The notes under the pieces were generated by a model. The model worked only from the letters and a program-made list of their open reading frames with translations. It made no database searches and was not told the origin of the DNA. A program made the position numbers and the translations under genes. A DNA stretch of 56,078 bases, from assembly GCA_945948555.1 (NCBI GenBank), contig CAMFBM010000014.1, positions 1 to 56,078 on the forward strand, in the 5' to 3' direction. This stretch comes from an uncultured Bacteroidales bacterium. Lineage in GTDB: Bacteria; Bacteroidota; Bacteroidia; Bacteroidales; UBA932. Shown here in pieces: positions 1 through 10,700 of this stretch (position 1 is its first letter; every line of letters starts with the position of its first letter).

Positions 1-655
1 TGACGAAATAGCGTCCGCTGACAGTTCTGTCAGCACCCTTGGTAATGATATATTTCACAGTCTCAGCAGTATCATCAGTCTGACCGTCCTTGTAAACCAG
101 GAACTTGATGTAAGAACCCACTACCTTGTAAGTAGTAGATGCAGCGATATCGTGTTTTTCGGCTGTGAGGGAAACCATCTCTTTGCTTACAAGTGCAAAA
201 CAGTCAGCAGAAGAGCCTGCGCTCGTTTTCTGGTTCGGGTCAACCCAGAAAGGAATCTTGTCAAGAGTGGCCTCTGAATGATATGGATAGAAGAACTTAT
301 ATTCACCCTTGTAAGTCTCGGTGAAGGAGAATAAGGCCTGCTTATATTTTTTATCTGAACCTTCTGGTGGGTAATCATAAATATCATTATCTTCCAACGC
401 ATTGGATTCATATCTGACAATGTTCTCACCGTCCTTTTTTACGATACCAGCCTTGCCCCCCTTAACCCAGAAAATTCCGCTCTCGTCAGAAAGCGAAGCC
501 TTGGTGATTGAGTCTTCGTCCCCGGATACGGTGATTGTGAAATCATACTTCTTTCCGTCTCCGCTTAAATTTTCACTTGTCCTGATCTCTTCCTTTGCGC
601 AAGAGAAAAGAAACGGCAGCATTGCTGCAAGAGCAAATATTTTGTTTGTTTTCAT
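1..655 (-). CDS. Fimbrillin-like lipoprotein, C-terminus beyond window edge
   Basis: A minus-strand reading frame opens at ATG 655-653 and stays open to base 1, giving about 218 residues with no stop. It starts MKTNKIFALAAMLPFLFSC, a lipoprotein signal with a lipobox Cys at residue 19. The segment TKASLSDESGIFWVKGG matches the conserved TK/TR...FxWxxGD signature at the start of fimbrillin-type domains, also seen in the lipoproteins at 33140 and 38473. A later segment reading SYIKFLVYK resembles the second strand region of that fold. It lies 20 nt downstream of a 46-codon peptide gene and in line with the glycan-utilisation operon, so it may be co-transcribed with it. Fimbrillin-fold proteins are usually surface lipoproteins; adhesion or glycan binding is inferred only. 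The fold call rests on short motifs and the protein is incomplete. Confidence 0.72.
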   Translation of the reverse strand, partial: MKTNKIFALAAMLPFLFSCAKEEIRTSENLSGDGKKYDFTITVSGDEDSITKASLSDESGIFWVKGGKAGIVKKDGENIVRYESNALEDNDIYDYPPEGSDKKYKQALFSFTETYKGEYKFFYPYHSEATLDKIPFWVDPNQKTSAGSSADCFALVSKEMVSLTAEKHDIAASTTYKVVGSYIKFLVYKDGQTDDTAETVKYIITKGADRTVSGRYFV

Positions 656-675
656 AATGCAACAAGGTTTAGAGA

Positions 676-816
676 TTATATAAATTCTTGATCCTCTTCG
701 CCCCATTCAAGGGAGTAGTAAGGATTTTTCGTTGGATCGCTTAGAGCAAGCAACGTTGACTTAGCGCAGAATTCTATTGACTGCGCTGAAGGTGTTTGGT
801 AGGTTGATTTAGCCAT
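676..816 (-). CDS. Small acidic peptide (46 aa) upstream of fimbrillin-like lipoprotein
   Basis: This short frame begins MAKSTYQTPSAQSIEF and ends in an acidic tail GEEDQEFI before TAA. It sits 18 nt after the GH97 stop and 20 nt before the fimbrillin-like lipoprotein start, all on one strand, so it looks like an operon member. It has no signal peptide or membrane segment. Two other fimbrillin-like lipoproteins in the window (33140-35338 and 38473-40293) have a similar mini-gene directly upstream: each opens with Met, a basic residue, then Tyr-x-[Ser/Thr]-Pro, and ends rich in Asp/Glu. That repeated context is the main reason to call it real. Function unknown. Confidence 0.62.
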   Translation of the reverse strand: MAKSTYQTPSAQSIEFCAKSTLLALSDPTKNPYYSLEWGEEDQEFI

Positions 817-834
817 AGTACTATTTTGTAATGG

Positions 835-3012
835 TTATTTGTTGATATTGATGTCGTATACCTTTCCGTGAGATCTGACTCTGCCTTCGGAGACGGGGAC
901 TATCCGGATGGCATATCCTCCGCCGGGAGCCGCCTTGACACGCAGTCTATCCTTGGCCGAGACAGTCAGAGTCCTGATTATGTATGCCTGCGGATTGTCC
1001 TTGAAATGGGCATCGGGAGCATCCGCGTAAATAGTTGCCTTGTAGGCATGTGTACCAAGAAAATCAAGAGAGATAACGGAAAGATGTCCGTTCTCGTCGG
1101 CGGTACATCCCACAAACCACTCGTCAGCATCCTTTGCCTTGCGGGCAACAGTGATGTAATCACCAGGCTCAGCCTCAAGGTAACGGCTGTCTTCCCAGTC
1201 CACGCGGACATCCTTGATAAACTGAAAGGCATCAGGGAAGCGGCGATAATTCTCAGGCAGGTCACAGGCCATCTGGATCGGAGAGTACATAGTCAGATAG
1301 AGGGCAAGCTGGCGGGCAAGAGTGGTACGGGCCCAGTTGCCATTATCCTGGTTGTAATAGCTTAACCTTGTCTGGAATATACCCGGGGTATAATCCATCG
1401 GGCCGCCCATCAGACGGGTGAAAGGGAGGATGGTCGTGTGGTCGGCAGGATTGCCACCCATAGCTTCGAACTCCGTGCCACGGGCAGACTCCTGCGCCAT
1501 CCAGTTCGGCCAGGTCCTGCACAAGCCCGTAGGACGCACTGCCTCGTGGCTATTGACCATAATATGTTTCTCTGCTGCCTTCCGGGCCACATAGAGATAG
1601 TGATTTACCATCCACTGGCTGGCGTGATACTCGCTGCGGGGAACTACAGGACCGACGTAACCGGTCTTGACGGCATCATAGCCATTTCCCACCATAAAAT
1701 CGAATGCATCATCAAGCTGCCGTTCATAGTCGGCTGCATTGGAAGCAGTCTCGTGGTGCATAATGATCTTGACTCCCCGCTCAGCTGCATAGCGGTGCAA
1801 ATCCTCAACATCGAAGTCAGGATAGGCCCGGTCAAAACTGAATATCCTATCCCTTGAATATCCTCCCCAGTCTTCCCATCCTTCGTTCCAGCCCTCTACG
1901 AGGACTCCGTCAAAGCCGTTTTCAGAAGCGAAGTCGATGTATTCCTTTACGTGCTCCGTGGTAGCGCCGTGCTGGCCGTTGGGCTCGATTTCCGTGTAAT
2001 CCGTCACTCCCGGACGGGCGCTGCGGTACCAACTGTAGGCCCAGGTCTTGCCGCATCCTACAAAATACTCCCACCAGACTCCCATATACTTCACTGGATG
2101 AATCCAGGAAGTGTCCTCTATGGCGCAAGGCTCGTTAAGGTTGTAGATAAGACGGCTTGCAAGGATGTCCGTAGCCTTGTCGCTTACCACAACAGTTCTC
2201 CAAGGAGTGGTGCAAGGAGCCATCTTGAATGCCTTTTCACCATTGCGGTTCGGGACGAGGCATGCGCTCAAATTGAAAGTCTTGTCATCCACGCTCAGTT
2301 CCATTGCCGGAAAGTCCACCAATGCGGCTTCGTGAATATTTACATACAGGCCATTATCACCTTTCAGCATCAGAGGTGTCTGGAGAATCAGGTCTCCCTT
2401 GGACTGCGCCTCATACCCCTTGTGAGCAAGGCTCTGCAGAGGAATCTGTTCCCTCAGGTCACTGATTCGGGAAGTGGTGTAGGAAAATTCGTTGGTGTCA
2501 TAGTCTCCCGGCATACAGAAGCAGAGGTAATCCCCGCCAAGGTTGAATTCAGTAAGTTCTTCCTCTACCTGGAAGATATGCAGAGAAGGCTGTTCAGGGA
2601 ACTCGTAACGGAAACCGAGGCCGTCATTGAAAAGACGGAAACGCATCCCGAGAATTCTCCCGCTTCCTTCCTGACTGAAAGTCACGAAAATCTCATTGTA
2701 GTTGTTGCGGACCCTCGCATATTCTCCCCACACCGGGTACCAATATTCATCAACCTTGTTTTCTTCCGAACTTTGGATACTCATTGAATCGACATAACCT
2801 CTTTCATCTTTCAATCTGAAGCCCAGACGGCTCGGGGAAAGCACTGAAATATCCTTGTAGGTCAAATCATAATACGGTACTCCTTCCCTGACATACACGG
2901 ACAAAGTCAGATTGCCGTCCGGAGAAAGGATGCTGACAGAATTGCCGGCAAATGCAGCCACATTCAGGAATATGGCTGCAATTGTCAATATTACACGTAA
3001 CGTCACTTTCAT
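835..3012 (-). CDS. GH97 family alpha-glucosidase, inverting type, secreted
   Basis: A 725-residue secreted enzyme with an N-terminal signal peptide (about residues 1-22), the GH97 N-terminal beta-sandwich (about 25-285), the catalytic TIM barrel (about 290-590) and a C-terminal beta domain. The family hydrolyses alpha-glucosidic (SusB type) or alpha-galactosidic bonds. Glutamates matching the SusB catalytic set appear in IMHHET (E421), VNSHEAV (E490) and ARGTEFE (E514). Retaining GH97 members lack the first two and use an Asp nucleophile, so this one looks like the inverting, SusB-like alpha-glucosidase. It ends the hydrolase block of the locus, 3 nt after the GH27-like gene. The likely site is the periplasm, acting on oligosaccharides imported by SusCD. 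The family is secure; the substrate is inferred. Confidence 0.93.
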   Translation of the reverse strand: MKVTLRVILTIAAIFLNVAAFAGNSVSILSPDGNLTLSVYVREGVPYYDLTYKDISVLSPSRLGFRLKDERGYVDSMSIQSSEENKVDEYWYPVWGEYARVRNNYNEIFVTFSQEGSGRILGMRFRLFNDGLGFRYEFPEQPSLHIFQVEEELTEFNLGGDYLCFCMPGDYDTNEFSYTTSRISDLREQIPLQSLAHKGYEAQSKGDLILQTPLMLKGDNGLYVNIHEAALVDFPAMELSVDDKTFNLSACLVPNRNGEKAFKMAPCTTPWRTVVVSDKATDILASRLIYNLNEPCAIEDTSWIHPVKYMGVWWEYFVGCGKTWAYSWYRSARPGVTDYTEIEPNGQHGATTEHVKEYIDFASENGFDGVLVEGWNEGWEDWGGYSRDRIFSFDRAYPDFDVEDLHRYAAERGVKIIMHHETASNAADYERQLDDAFDFMVGNGYDAVKTGYVGPVVPRSEYHASQWMVNHYLYVARKAAEKHIMVNSHEAVRPTGLCRTWPNWMAQESARGTEFEAMGGNPADHTTILPFTRLMGGPMDYTPGIFQTRLSYYNQDNGNWARTTLARQLALYLTMYSPIQMACDLPENYRRFPDAFQFIKDVRVDWEDSRYLEAEPGDYITVARKAKDADEWFVGCTADENGHLSVISLDFLGTHAYKATIYADAPDAHFKDNPQAYIIRTLTVSAKDRLRVKAAPGGGYAIRIVPVSEGRVRSHGKVYDININK

Positions 3013-3015
3013 CTG

Positions 3016-4470
3016 CTATCTGTACAATTTTACGAGTTTGACTCCATGCCTTGGTACCGTAGCCGAGATTGATGTCATCGATCCCTCTTCGGACCTGCCC
3101 CACAAGTCGCGGACCTGCCATTCTCCTTCGAGTCCGAGTTCGGAGAAAGAAATTCCGCGAACCCTGTCGTCGTCGCTTCTGTTGAAGAGCGCAAGTATAT
3201 GGCTGCCGTCACTCATAGTGCCGAACCAGATCTGTGATCTTTCATCCCAGACATTTGTGCTGAGAGGTTTGCCTATGAAGTGATCCTTGTTCAGGGCGAG
3301 AACCTCTTCGTTCTGGTAGAGCCAGAGCCAGTCCTTTTCTCCTGTGAGCATTTCAGGACGGTCGGAAGCCTGGAGCGGGCCTCCTGCCATAAGGTGGAGG
3401 GTGATTTCGGTCATTCCTTCATAGATGGTCTCCATTGTGTTCAGGCGGATGAAGTCTCCGTCAGGTATGGCTGTATCAGCTCCGGTGTACTGCGACCATA
3501 TGATGTAGCCGTCAAAGATATTGTTTGTGGTTGGCCAGGTTCCGGGGCGGAAGTCTCCCTGTAACCAGGATGAGACGTGGCCCCAGCCTCCGTCGAAAGT
3601 GTCGGCGCTGAAACGGAATTCATTGCATTTGGCAAGTTCCAGTACCTGGCCGTCGATTTCCTTAAGGTTAGGCATCACTATGGAAGTGAAGACTCCATAT
3701 CTCTGGGCAGATTCGCAGATATACTTCAGGGCAAGTTCATACTCTTCCCTGCCATATCCCTTGCCAGGCATACCTCCGGCTCCGTCACCGGTTTCGAAAA
3801 GACACATAAAGTCCATCCTTATATATTCAACACCGATGGATTTGTAGTATTTGAAAAAACCATCGATGAATTCCTTGCAACCTTTGTGGCTCGGCACTGC
3901 CCAAGGGAAAGAATCTTCGCTTTGCGGTTTGAGGACTTTGTCGGAACTGTTGTAACGGAGGCTTCCGAGCTTGTATCCTGTGCCATCCACATACATGTTG
4001 TCGTCTCCGTGAATCCAGAGAGGATTGTCATAGATCCCGAGTTTGAGACCCTTTGCCTTGCACTTTGCGATAAGGTCAGTAAGTTTGGAGGAACCGTAGT
4101 GAGTCATATATCCCTTGGACTCCTCGCTGTTGTCAGACCACATAGCCATGAATCCGTCTGTCACAATCATATCATAGCCATAAGGCAGCAGGTTGGTTGA
4201 AACCCAGTCTATAATCCTGTCCCACTCTCCGGAGGTCATATCTATGGCCACATTGGTATTCTTTTCAGCTTCACGGCAGTACTCATATACCGACCAATAC
4301 ATAGGTGCCTTGTATGTATGGATATTGCCATCAACGTCAGGAAGGTCTATCCTGCCTTCATTCAGCATACTCGGATCCCAGGTGCTCTTGTTTTTCTCGC
4401 AGGCGAGGACAGAGGTGAGAGTGAAAACTACTGCAATGCTCTCGATAATATATTTTACGAACTTTTTCAT
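3016..4470 (-). CDS. Clan GH-D glycoside hydrolase lipoprotein (GH27-like)
   Basis: A 484-residue lipoprotein (lipobox LTSVLAC, Cys 24). The barrel carries clan GH-D features: MYWSVYEYC near the start, LKLGIYDNP, the strand YIRMDFMCLFETG with the candidate nucleophile Asp, and FRFSADTFDGGWG, the usual site of the acid/base Asp. It finishes with a C-terminal beta domain ending VPRHGVKLVKLYR, as in alpha-galactosidase-type enzymes. GH27 includes alpha-galactosidases and isomalto-dextranases; paired here with an alpha-glucosidase-type GH97, an alpha-glucan or mixed alpha-Gal/alpha-Glc substrate is plausible but unproven. Its ATG overlaps the stop of the SusE/F-like gene by one base (TAATG), indicating translational coupling. 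The exact family number should be treated as tentative. Confidence 0.75.
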   Translation of the reverse strand: MKKFVKYIIESIAVVFTLTSVLACEKNKSTWDPSMLNEGRIDLPDVDGNIHTYKAPMYWSVYEYCREAEKNTNVAIDMTSGEWDRIIDWVSTNLLPYGYDMIVTDGFMAMWSDNSEESKGYMTHYGSSKLTDLIAKCKAKGLKLGIYDNPLWIHGDDNMYVDGTGYKLGSLRYNSSDKVLKPQSEDSFPWAVPSHKGCKEFIDGFFKYYKSIGVEYIRMDFMCLFETGDGAGGMPGKGYGREEYELALKYICESAQRYGVFTSIVMPNLKEIDGQVLELAKCNEFRFSADTFDGGWGHVSSWLQGDFRPGTWPTTNNIFDGYIIWSQYTGADTAIPDGDFIRLNTMETIYEGMTEITLHLMAGGPLQASDRPEMLTGEKDWLWLYQNEEVLALNKDHFIGKPLSTNVWDERSQIWFGTMSDGSHILALFNRSDDDRVRGISFSELGLEGEWQVRDLWGRSEEGSMTSISATVPRHGVKLVKLYR

Positions 4471-5855
4471 TATTTTCTATTTACTGTCATTGTCATTTTA
4501 TCAGTATCGATGATAAGTCTGTAATCTCCGGCCTGTTCAGCAGATACCTTCCACTTATGGTCATAACCGTATCTCTCCACATACTCTATTTCGCAAGTCT
4601 CACCGTCCGCTGGCAGTTGCTGGAGGCCGTCTGAGCCCACATTGACAGGCATCAGATACGGAACCTCAAAAGATCTTTCCTCAAGCGGGAACTTGAATTC
4701 TCCTTCATTCAGAGGGCCTTCGAAGTAAAATACACCAGGATAGCCTTTTATACTGTTGGAAAAATCGTATGTGAGCTTGATCTGGAACGGATTGGACTCC
4801 CATCCTCCGGTTGTGGCGCTTCCGACCATCCAGATGTCGTTCCACTTGAGCTGGAACTCTTCGATAAGGGTGAACTTGACCTTCATTTCCTTCATATCCA
4901 CCTGAATTTCATACTCTCCCATCTTTTCAACCTTCCATTTGTTGTCAGGCACTCCGGAAAGGACAAGTGTGCAATCCCCTTCCCCTGCAGGAGTTCCGTT
5001 CTCAGAAGGCATCAGGTAGGCGATGTTGAAGTTCCAGTTGAAATTCTGCTCCAGAGGGAATTTGAGTTCTCCCGGTTTGAGGATACCCCTCCAGGTCTTG
5101 AGTGAACCATCCTCATTTGCACTGAACTCAGGCATCTCGCTGAGATTCCATCCTTTTGGACTCGCATCGCCAAGAAGCCATAGCTGAGGACGGAGAGCCT
5201 TGATGCTATGCGATGAGTAATCAAGCAGGAAAATCCAAAGTCCCTTGTCCGCTACCGTTACATTATATGAAGCGTTGATGCCGGTCTTGCACTCATAGAC
5301 GCCCGCCTCGACAACGGCGAGAATCCCGTTTGTCCCGAAAGGATGTTCCTTCCCGTCTATTACCATTGCCACATCTGAAGAGCAAACAAGGTCGAACTCA
5401 ACCTTGGATACTTCTGGCTTCTGATATTTCTGGTTCTGAACAGAGCCTTTCTCGACAGGCTGTGCAATAACCTCAGCCTCAATACGGATAGTTGTCCCAT
5501 CCTGGATTTTCCAGGAATCAAGAAAGGATTTGAGCTCATCACCTCTGAATTTAACGGAATTGGTACCGGTGACATCGATTTTGGGTATTGATGTCTCGAA
5601 CTCATTCCCGGCGACATCCATCTTGAACCAATAGTTGCATTCCGTTCCCTGCTTCTCATATCCTGATGTCTCCCAGGTGAAGGTTATAGCCTCGGAGACT
5701 GCATCGAAGAACGAGACTTCAACCAATTCCTTCGACGCTTTCAGATGCATCTGCTCTTCCGGGGTTGGAAGTTCGTGACGGACATTTTCCTCACAGGAGA
5801 TTCCAAGAATTGCAGCCAATGCAATGGAGAATATGCTGAATATGGATTTTTTCAT
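4470..5855 (-). CDS. SusE/SusF-like outer-membrane glycan-binding lipoprotein
   Basis: A 461-residue surface lipoprotein starting MKKSIFSIFSIALAAILGISC (Cys 21). I chose ATG 5855 because it begins the signal peptide and follows the SusD stop by 11 nt. Residues 30-160 form a SusE-type N-terminal Ig domain with the motif YWFKMDVAGNEFET. Two tandem C-terminal carbohydrate-binding modules follow, starting LWLLGDASPKGWN and IWMVGSATTGGWE. Each contains a matching 'GxFKFPLE...YLMP' block, showing internal duplication. SusE/F proteins hold starch at the cell surface; here they would hold whatever glycan the locus targets. It lies between susD and the hydrolases in the same transcript. Confidence 0.9.
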   Translation of the reverse strand: MKKSIFSIFSIALAAILGISCEENVRHELPTPEEQMHLKASKELVEVSFFDAVSEAITFTWETSGYEKQGTECNYWFKMDVAGNEFETSIPKIDVTGTNSVKFRGDELKSFLDSWKIQDGTTIRIEAEVIAQPVEKGSVQNQKYQKPEVSKVEFDLVCSSDVAMVIDGKEHPFGTNGILAVVEAGVYECKTGINASYNVTVADKGLWIFLLDYSSHSIKALRPQLWLLGDASPKGWNLSEMPEFSANEDGSLKTWRGILKPGELKFPLEQNFNWNFNIAYLMPSENGTPAGEGDCTLVLSGVPDNKWKVEKMGEYEIQVDMKEMKVKFTLIEEFQLKWNDIWMVGSATTGGWESNPFQIKLTYDFSNSIKGYPGVFYFEGPLNEGEFKFPLEERSFEVPYLMPVNVGSDGLQQLPADGETCEIEYVERYGYDHKWKVSAEQAGDYRLIIDTDKMTMTVNRK

Positions 5856-5866
5856 AATTGTCTTTT

Positions 5867-7723
5867 TTATTTCCAATATGGATTCTGAACAAGATTTTCG
5901 TTTTTGTCGAGTTCTGTCTGATGAATCGGGAACCAATAGTATGACTTATTGTAAACCCTTGTCTGATAAGCAGTCAGCTTAAAGAATGATTCTGCATTAT
6001 TACCACTGTAGTTCATTCCGTAGAAAGGTCCGTTGAGTTTTTCTTCAGCTTCTTTCCAGCGGCGCAGGTCATTGTAGCGGAGGCCTTCGCAGCAGAGCTC
6101 AACCCTTCTTTCAGCCCTGATGACCTTGCGGACAGCATCCTGGTCGGAATCCACGTGGATATAATCCTCATCTGATGCACCGAAGGTATATTTTCTAACT
6201 CCTGCCCTCTCCCTTACCCTGTTCAGATAGTCGAGAGCTTCCTGGCTTGCAGGCTCCACCTCATTGAGAGCCTCGGCATAGTTGAGATAAGCCTCACTCA
6301 GGCGGCATATAATGCCGGGACGGTATTTGAAGTTACCTTCGAGGACGATGCTCTCAGGAGAGACTTTCTTGCGGAGGAGGTAGCCGTTCTGAGGGGCATC
6401 GTGAGTATGAGGATTGTCCGCGCCGTTCATAAAGAAGTCATAGCGGCGTTTTTCGCTCGGGAACCAGCCATTGTGGAATGCTACCGTCACATAGAAACGC
6501 GGCTCTCTGTGGCAATACATATTGTAGGTTCCCGAGGCTGTGGTGCAGGTTCCGTTGTTTGCAGCCTCCCAGTCATAGCCGCGGACCTCGTCTGATGTTG
6601 AGAAACCGTCCTTCACATAGCCGGAAGCGGGATCTGAAATCGGAAGTCCGTTCTCCATAAAGAAGGCATCGACAAGGCTCTGGGTCACTCCCCAGCCGCC
6701 GTTTCCACCACCGATAATCGGAGTGCAGTGCTTTTCGTAGTCGGTGTAGTCGCATCCTCCCGGACGGGCGAACAAGATTTCCTTATTCCCCTGGTCATAG
6801 CGTGCAAGAAGGGCATTCTGGCAAGAGAGGAAAGGATCATTCTTGCCGTTTGCATCTTTCTCGACATAGAGCTTGTGGCCGGCTTTCTCGGCCTCGTCAA
6901 TGAGAAGCTTGCAGGCATTCTTTGCCTTGGTCCAGCGCTCTGCATCATAAGAGGTGCTGAAAAGATGTACTCCTTCCCTGTCGGTGTAGGAGGCATAGTC
7001 AGGATTGCCGTTCACAAGGTCACCTGCAGCAAAAAGCAGCATTCTGGCCCTGATTGCAAGACACATTATGGAGGTTACCCTTCCATATTTTCTATTGTCT
7101 GAATATGTTGCAGGAAGGAGTTTGGACACTTCGAGGAATTCTTCATCGAGTGAGTCGATGATTTCATAATATGGGGTTCTCGGCTTCTTGAGGCTCTGGA
7201 TGTCCGAGTCTGACGGAGCGATGAAGCCAGGGGTATAAGGTACAGGACCATATGTATCTGTCAAGAGGTACCAGTAATAGGCTGCAAGGAAACGGCATTC
7301 CGCCTTCATAAAGTCAACCTCAGCCTGTGGAAGGTTCTGGTCCGGAAGGGCCTTTGCGTTTTCGATGAAGATGTAGGCTTCACGGATGCGCTGCGGGAGA
7401 TAAGCCCAGTAGTTGCCGCCCCAGGAGGAAGATGGGGTCCATTCGCCGAGGATGAACGGGATCACGCCCCAGTCCCACTGTCTCCACCTTTCTGAAGGAG
7501 TCATATCGTCTCCGAGAATATCTTGTCCCAGATAGCGTCCGTGTCCCATATATGGATCCGGTATGCCAGAATATACATTTCCAAGCCATCCTTCAACCCT
7601 TGTCTTGTTGGCAAAGACCATATCGAGGGTGAGTTCGGTATCTGACTCCTTGTCCAGCCAGTTGCATGATACTGTTCCCGCTAGGGCGAGGAGTGAAATG
7701 ATGGTATATTTTATATATTTCAT
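5867..7723 (-). CDS. RagB/SusD family nutrient-uptake lipoprotein
   Basis: A 618-residue lipoprotein (MKYIKYTIISLLALAGTVSC, Cys 20) with the all-helical SusD fold. It contains the N-terminal SusD-like region (GWLGNVYSGIP, AECRFLAAYYWYLLTDTYGPVPY) and the C-terminal RagB/SusD domain (RLSEAYLNYAEALNEV and NDLRRWKEAEEKL). SusD proteins cap a SusC barrel from outside and bind the incoming glycan. It lies 35 nt downstream of susC and 11 nt before the SusE/F-like gene, the standard order. The length is slightly above the usual 500-600 residues. Confidence 0.97.
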   Translation of the reverse strand: MKYIKYTIISLLALAGTVSCNWLDKESDTELTLDMVFANKTRVEGWLGNVYSGIPDPYMGHGRYLGQDILGDDMTPSERWRQWDWGVIPFILGEWTPSSSWGGNYWAYLPQRIREAYIFIENAKALPDQNLPQAEVDFMKAECRFLAAYYWYLLTDTYGPVPYTPGFIAPSDSDIQSLKKPRTPYYEIIDSLDEEFLEVSKLLPATYSDNRKYGRVTSIMCLAIRARMLLFAAGDLVNGNPDYASYTDREGVHLFSTSYDAERWTKAKNACKLLIDEAEKAGHKLYVEKDANGKNDPFLSCQNALLARYDQGNKEILFARPGGCDYTDYEKHCTPIIGGGNGGWGVTQSLVDAFFMENGLPISDPASGYVKDGFSTSDEVRGYDWEAANNGTCTTASGTYNMYCHREPRFYVTVAFHNGWFPSEKRRYDFFMNGADNPHTHDAPQNGYLLRKKVSPESIVLEGNFKYRPGIICRLSEAYLNYAEALNEVEPASQEALDYLNRVRERAGVRKYTFGASDEDYIHVDSDQDAVRKVIRAERRVELCCEGLRYNDLRRWKEAEEKLNGPFYGMNYSGNNAESFFKLTAYQTRVYNKSYYWFPIHQTELDKNENLVQNPYWK

Positions 7724-7757
7724 ACTGTCAAAATTTTAATATTATCTCTGCAACTCT

Positions 7758-10700
7758 TTAGAACCTGATGTTGACTCCAAGCAGGACCGAACGCATCGAC
7801 GGATACCTGAGTCCGTCCGTAGTGTCAAGTTCCGGATCCCAAAGCTTGAATCCTGAGAAATAGAAGAGATTGTTGCCGCTGACATAGAAGCGGACATTCT
7901 CAATGTGCGCCTTCTTGGTGAGTCTTCCCGGGATGGTGTAACCTAGTTCGATGGTCTTGCAGCGAAGGAAGGACATATTCTTCTTCCACCAGGTTGAAGC
8001 CCGGTTGTTGTTGGTGTTGGTTGCCTCGGAAAGTCTTGGCCAGAATACGTCCTGGGAAGGATTATCTACTGTCCAGCAGTCTGTGTAGTTGGAATATACG
8101 TTTCCGAGGACACCCTGACCGCTGCCCGGGATAAAGTAGTCCGAGCCACCGATGATGCGCCAGGTATCAGCCTGTCCCTGGAAGAATACATTCAGGTCGA
8201 AGCCATAGAACATCAGGTTGCCGCCGAAGCCGTAGATACAAGGAGGTGTTGAAGTGCCTCCGATATATCCTTCATCCACGTCATTGATCTTGCCATCGCC
8301 GCTCTTGTCAACATACTTGATGTCACCTGGACGGACACTCGAGCCGAGAGCAGGAACAGGTATTCCTTCCTTGAGAGTTCCGTCAGGATTGAAGTCTTCG
8401 GATGTATAAAGCCTCTCGGCGGTAAGTCCCCAGAGTGTTCCGATGGATTTGCCGGTGATTGACCTGTAAGTTCCCTTAATAGCCTCAGGCTCATCGATTT
8501 CTATAATCTTGTTTTTCGCATAGGTAAATGTTCCCCGCAATGACAGGGACCAGTTTTCATTGAAACGCTTGCTGTACGAAAGCTGAGCCTCAATACCCTG
8601 GTTGTCAACTTTTCCGTAATTGGCATACGGGATTGAAAGGAAACCTGTCTGGGTCGGGATTGTGGACCTTTGCATAAAGATGTTGGTCCTTCTCTCCTTG
8701 AACACATCTATCTGCAGGTTAAGAGCATTCCAGAGTCCCAGTTCAAGTCCGACATTGGCTTTGAGTGAGCGCTCCCAGGTAAGGTCGTTGACTCCTACCT
8801 CGCCCTCTTCAACTCCTGAGAAATAGGTGGATGCATCATAGCCGAAGTTGTAGCCGTTTGCTCCGGTGTGGACCGTCGTCAGGTAGGCAAAACGCCTGTT
8901 GCCTCCGATGTCGTCGTTACCCACGGAACCTACTGAACCCCTGATCTTGAATTTAGAGAGAATCTGCTTGTACGGCTCCATAAAATGCTCCTCACTCAGG
9001 AGCCAGCCAGCTGCTATCGAAGGGAAGAAGCCGAACCTGTGTCCCTTTGCAAAGTTCTCGGAACCGTTGAAACCGAAGTTGAACTCCGCAACATACCTTC
9101 TGTCGTAGGTGTATGAAAGCCTTCCGGCAATACCCTGGGTTCTCTTTGGCTGGATGTCTCCCCAGTCGTAGCTGCGCTGGTTGTAGAGCAGAAGGGCATC
9201 CACATCGTGCTTTCCAAAGCTGTTGTTATAAGTCACATTGGCCTCGAAATAGGTACTGTTGTTACCGTAGCTTCCGCTTGAAGAGTGTCCGAGAAATTCC
9301 TGACCATAGGAAATAATACTATGAGAGAGATTTCCTTCATCATCACGTACCTTGGCTGTACTGTAGTAATCCGGCGTCTTGCTTCTTGAGAGGGAATTCT
9401 CACTGAATGTGTCGAAGGCGAATGTAATCTTTGCCTTCAGGCCAGGGGTAATCATCTTGAGATTCTGCTCAAGGGAGAACAGAGACTCGAGCTTGCTCTT
9501 GGTGCTGCGGTAGTAGCCGTTCTGGGTTGAAATAGCCCAAGGGTTCGACCTGTAGACACTGGCAATAGGAATGGTCCCGTCGCTATAGATGGCAGGATGC
9601 ACGAAAGGAGGTGTCTCGAAGGCCTTTGAGAAAATCTCGTCAGTCGAGCTGTTGGATTTTTTCAATTGCTGCATATAACCACCTATGCTCATCCTCAGGA
9701 GGGTTGTCTTGGTGATATCAAGATCGACATTCGCCCTTATATTGTAGCGGTTAAGTTTTGTGGATGTGTCATATTCAAGAGTCTTGTCCCTGGACATAAT
9801 TCCATCCTCGTGATAGTAAGATGCGGTAAGGGAATATCTGAGAATTTCTGTTCCACCGCTTACAGTGAGGTTTGCCCTTGTCGAGAGAGCACAATCCTTG
9901 GTGATTGCATCAAGCCAGTCCGTGTCCGGATACAAGTCAGGGTCATAGCCGTAATATGTCTTAAGTATCTGATCATTGGTAAAAGGCTTCTCGTAAGGAT
10001 TCGGCTGAAGGTCATTGAGCAGAGACATATATTCTGCCGCCCCGATGAACTGCGGAAGTTTGGTAGGGGTCTGCACGGACTGCTCAATGCGGAAATCAAC
10101 CGAAGGAGGTGCAACAGAACCTCTCTTGGTGTTGATGAGGATGACTCCATTGGCTCCCCTTACTCCGTACATCGCACTCGCAGACGCATCCTTGAGGACT
10201 GAGAATGACTCTATTTCCGCAGGGTCAATGTCATTGAGGTTACGCTCAACTCCATCCACCAGGACCAACGGAGAGGTGTTTCCGCTAAATGAGGCTATAC
10301 CGCGAATCCAGAAATTTGAGTCGTCGTAACCGGGTTCTCCGGATGGCCTGAAGGCAATTACACCTGCGAGCTGACCTGCAAGGTTGTTGGAAAGGGAACG
10401 TGTGGAACCGGTCTGAAGTTCACCAGGATCGATGGTTTCCACAGATCCGATGACGGACAGTCTCCTCTGGTGACCATATCCGGTCACCACTACTCCGTCC
10501 AATTCAGAACTGTCTTCATAAAGGACGACATTGAAACTGATTTTCGATCCGACCGGCAATTCCTGAGTTTTGTAGCCCAGGTAAGAGAATTCAAGAACTG
10601 ACTCCTTTGAAGGTACGTCAAGATAGAAATGACCGTCAAGGTCGGTAGATGTACCGATAGTCGTTCCTTTTACCATCACTCCTACTCCGATGAGAGGAAC

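Noticed and set aside
402..683. 93-codon plus-strand frame near the left edge
   Set aside because: It is antisense to the fimbrillin-like lipoprotein and part of the peptide gene; the minus-strand frame has a signal peptide and lipobox.
1951..2787. 278-codon plus-strand frame
   Set aside because: Antisense to the GH97 gene; no recognisable domain or start context.
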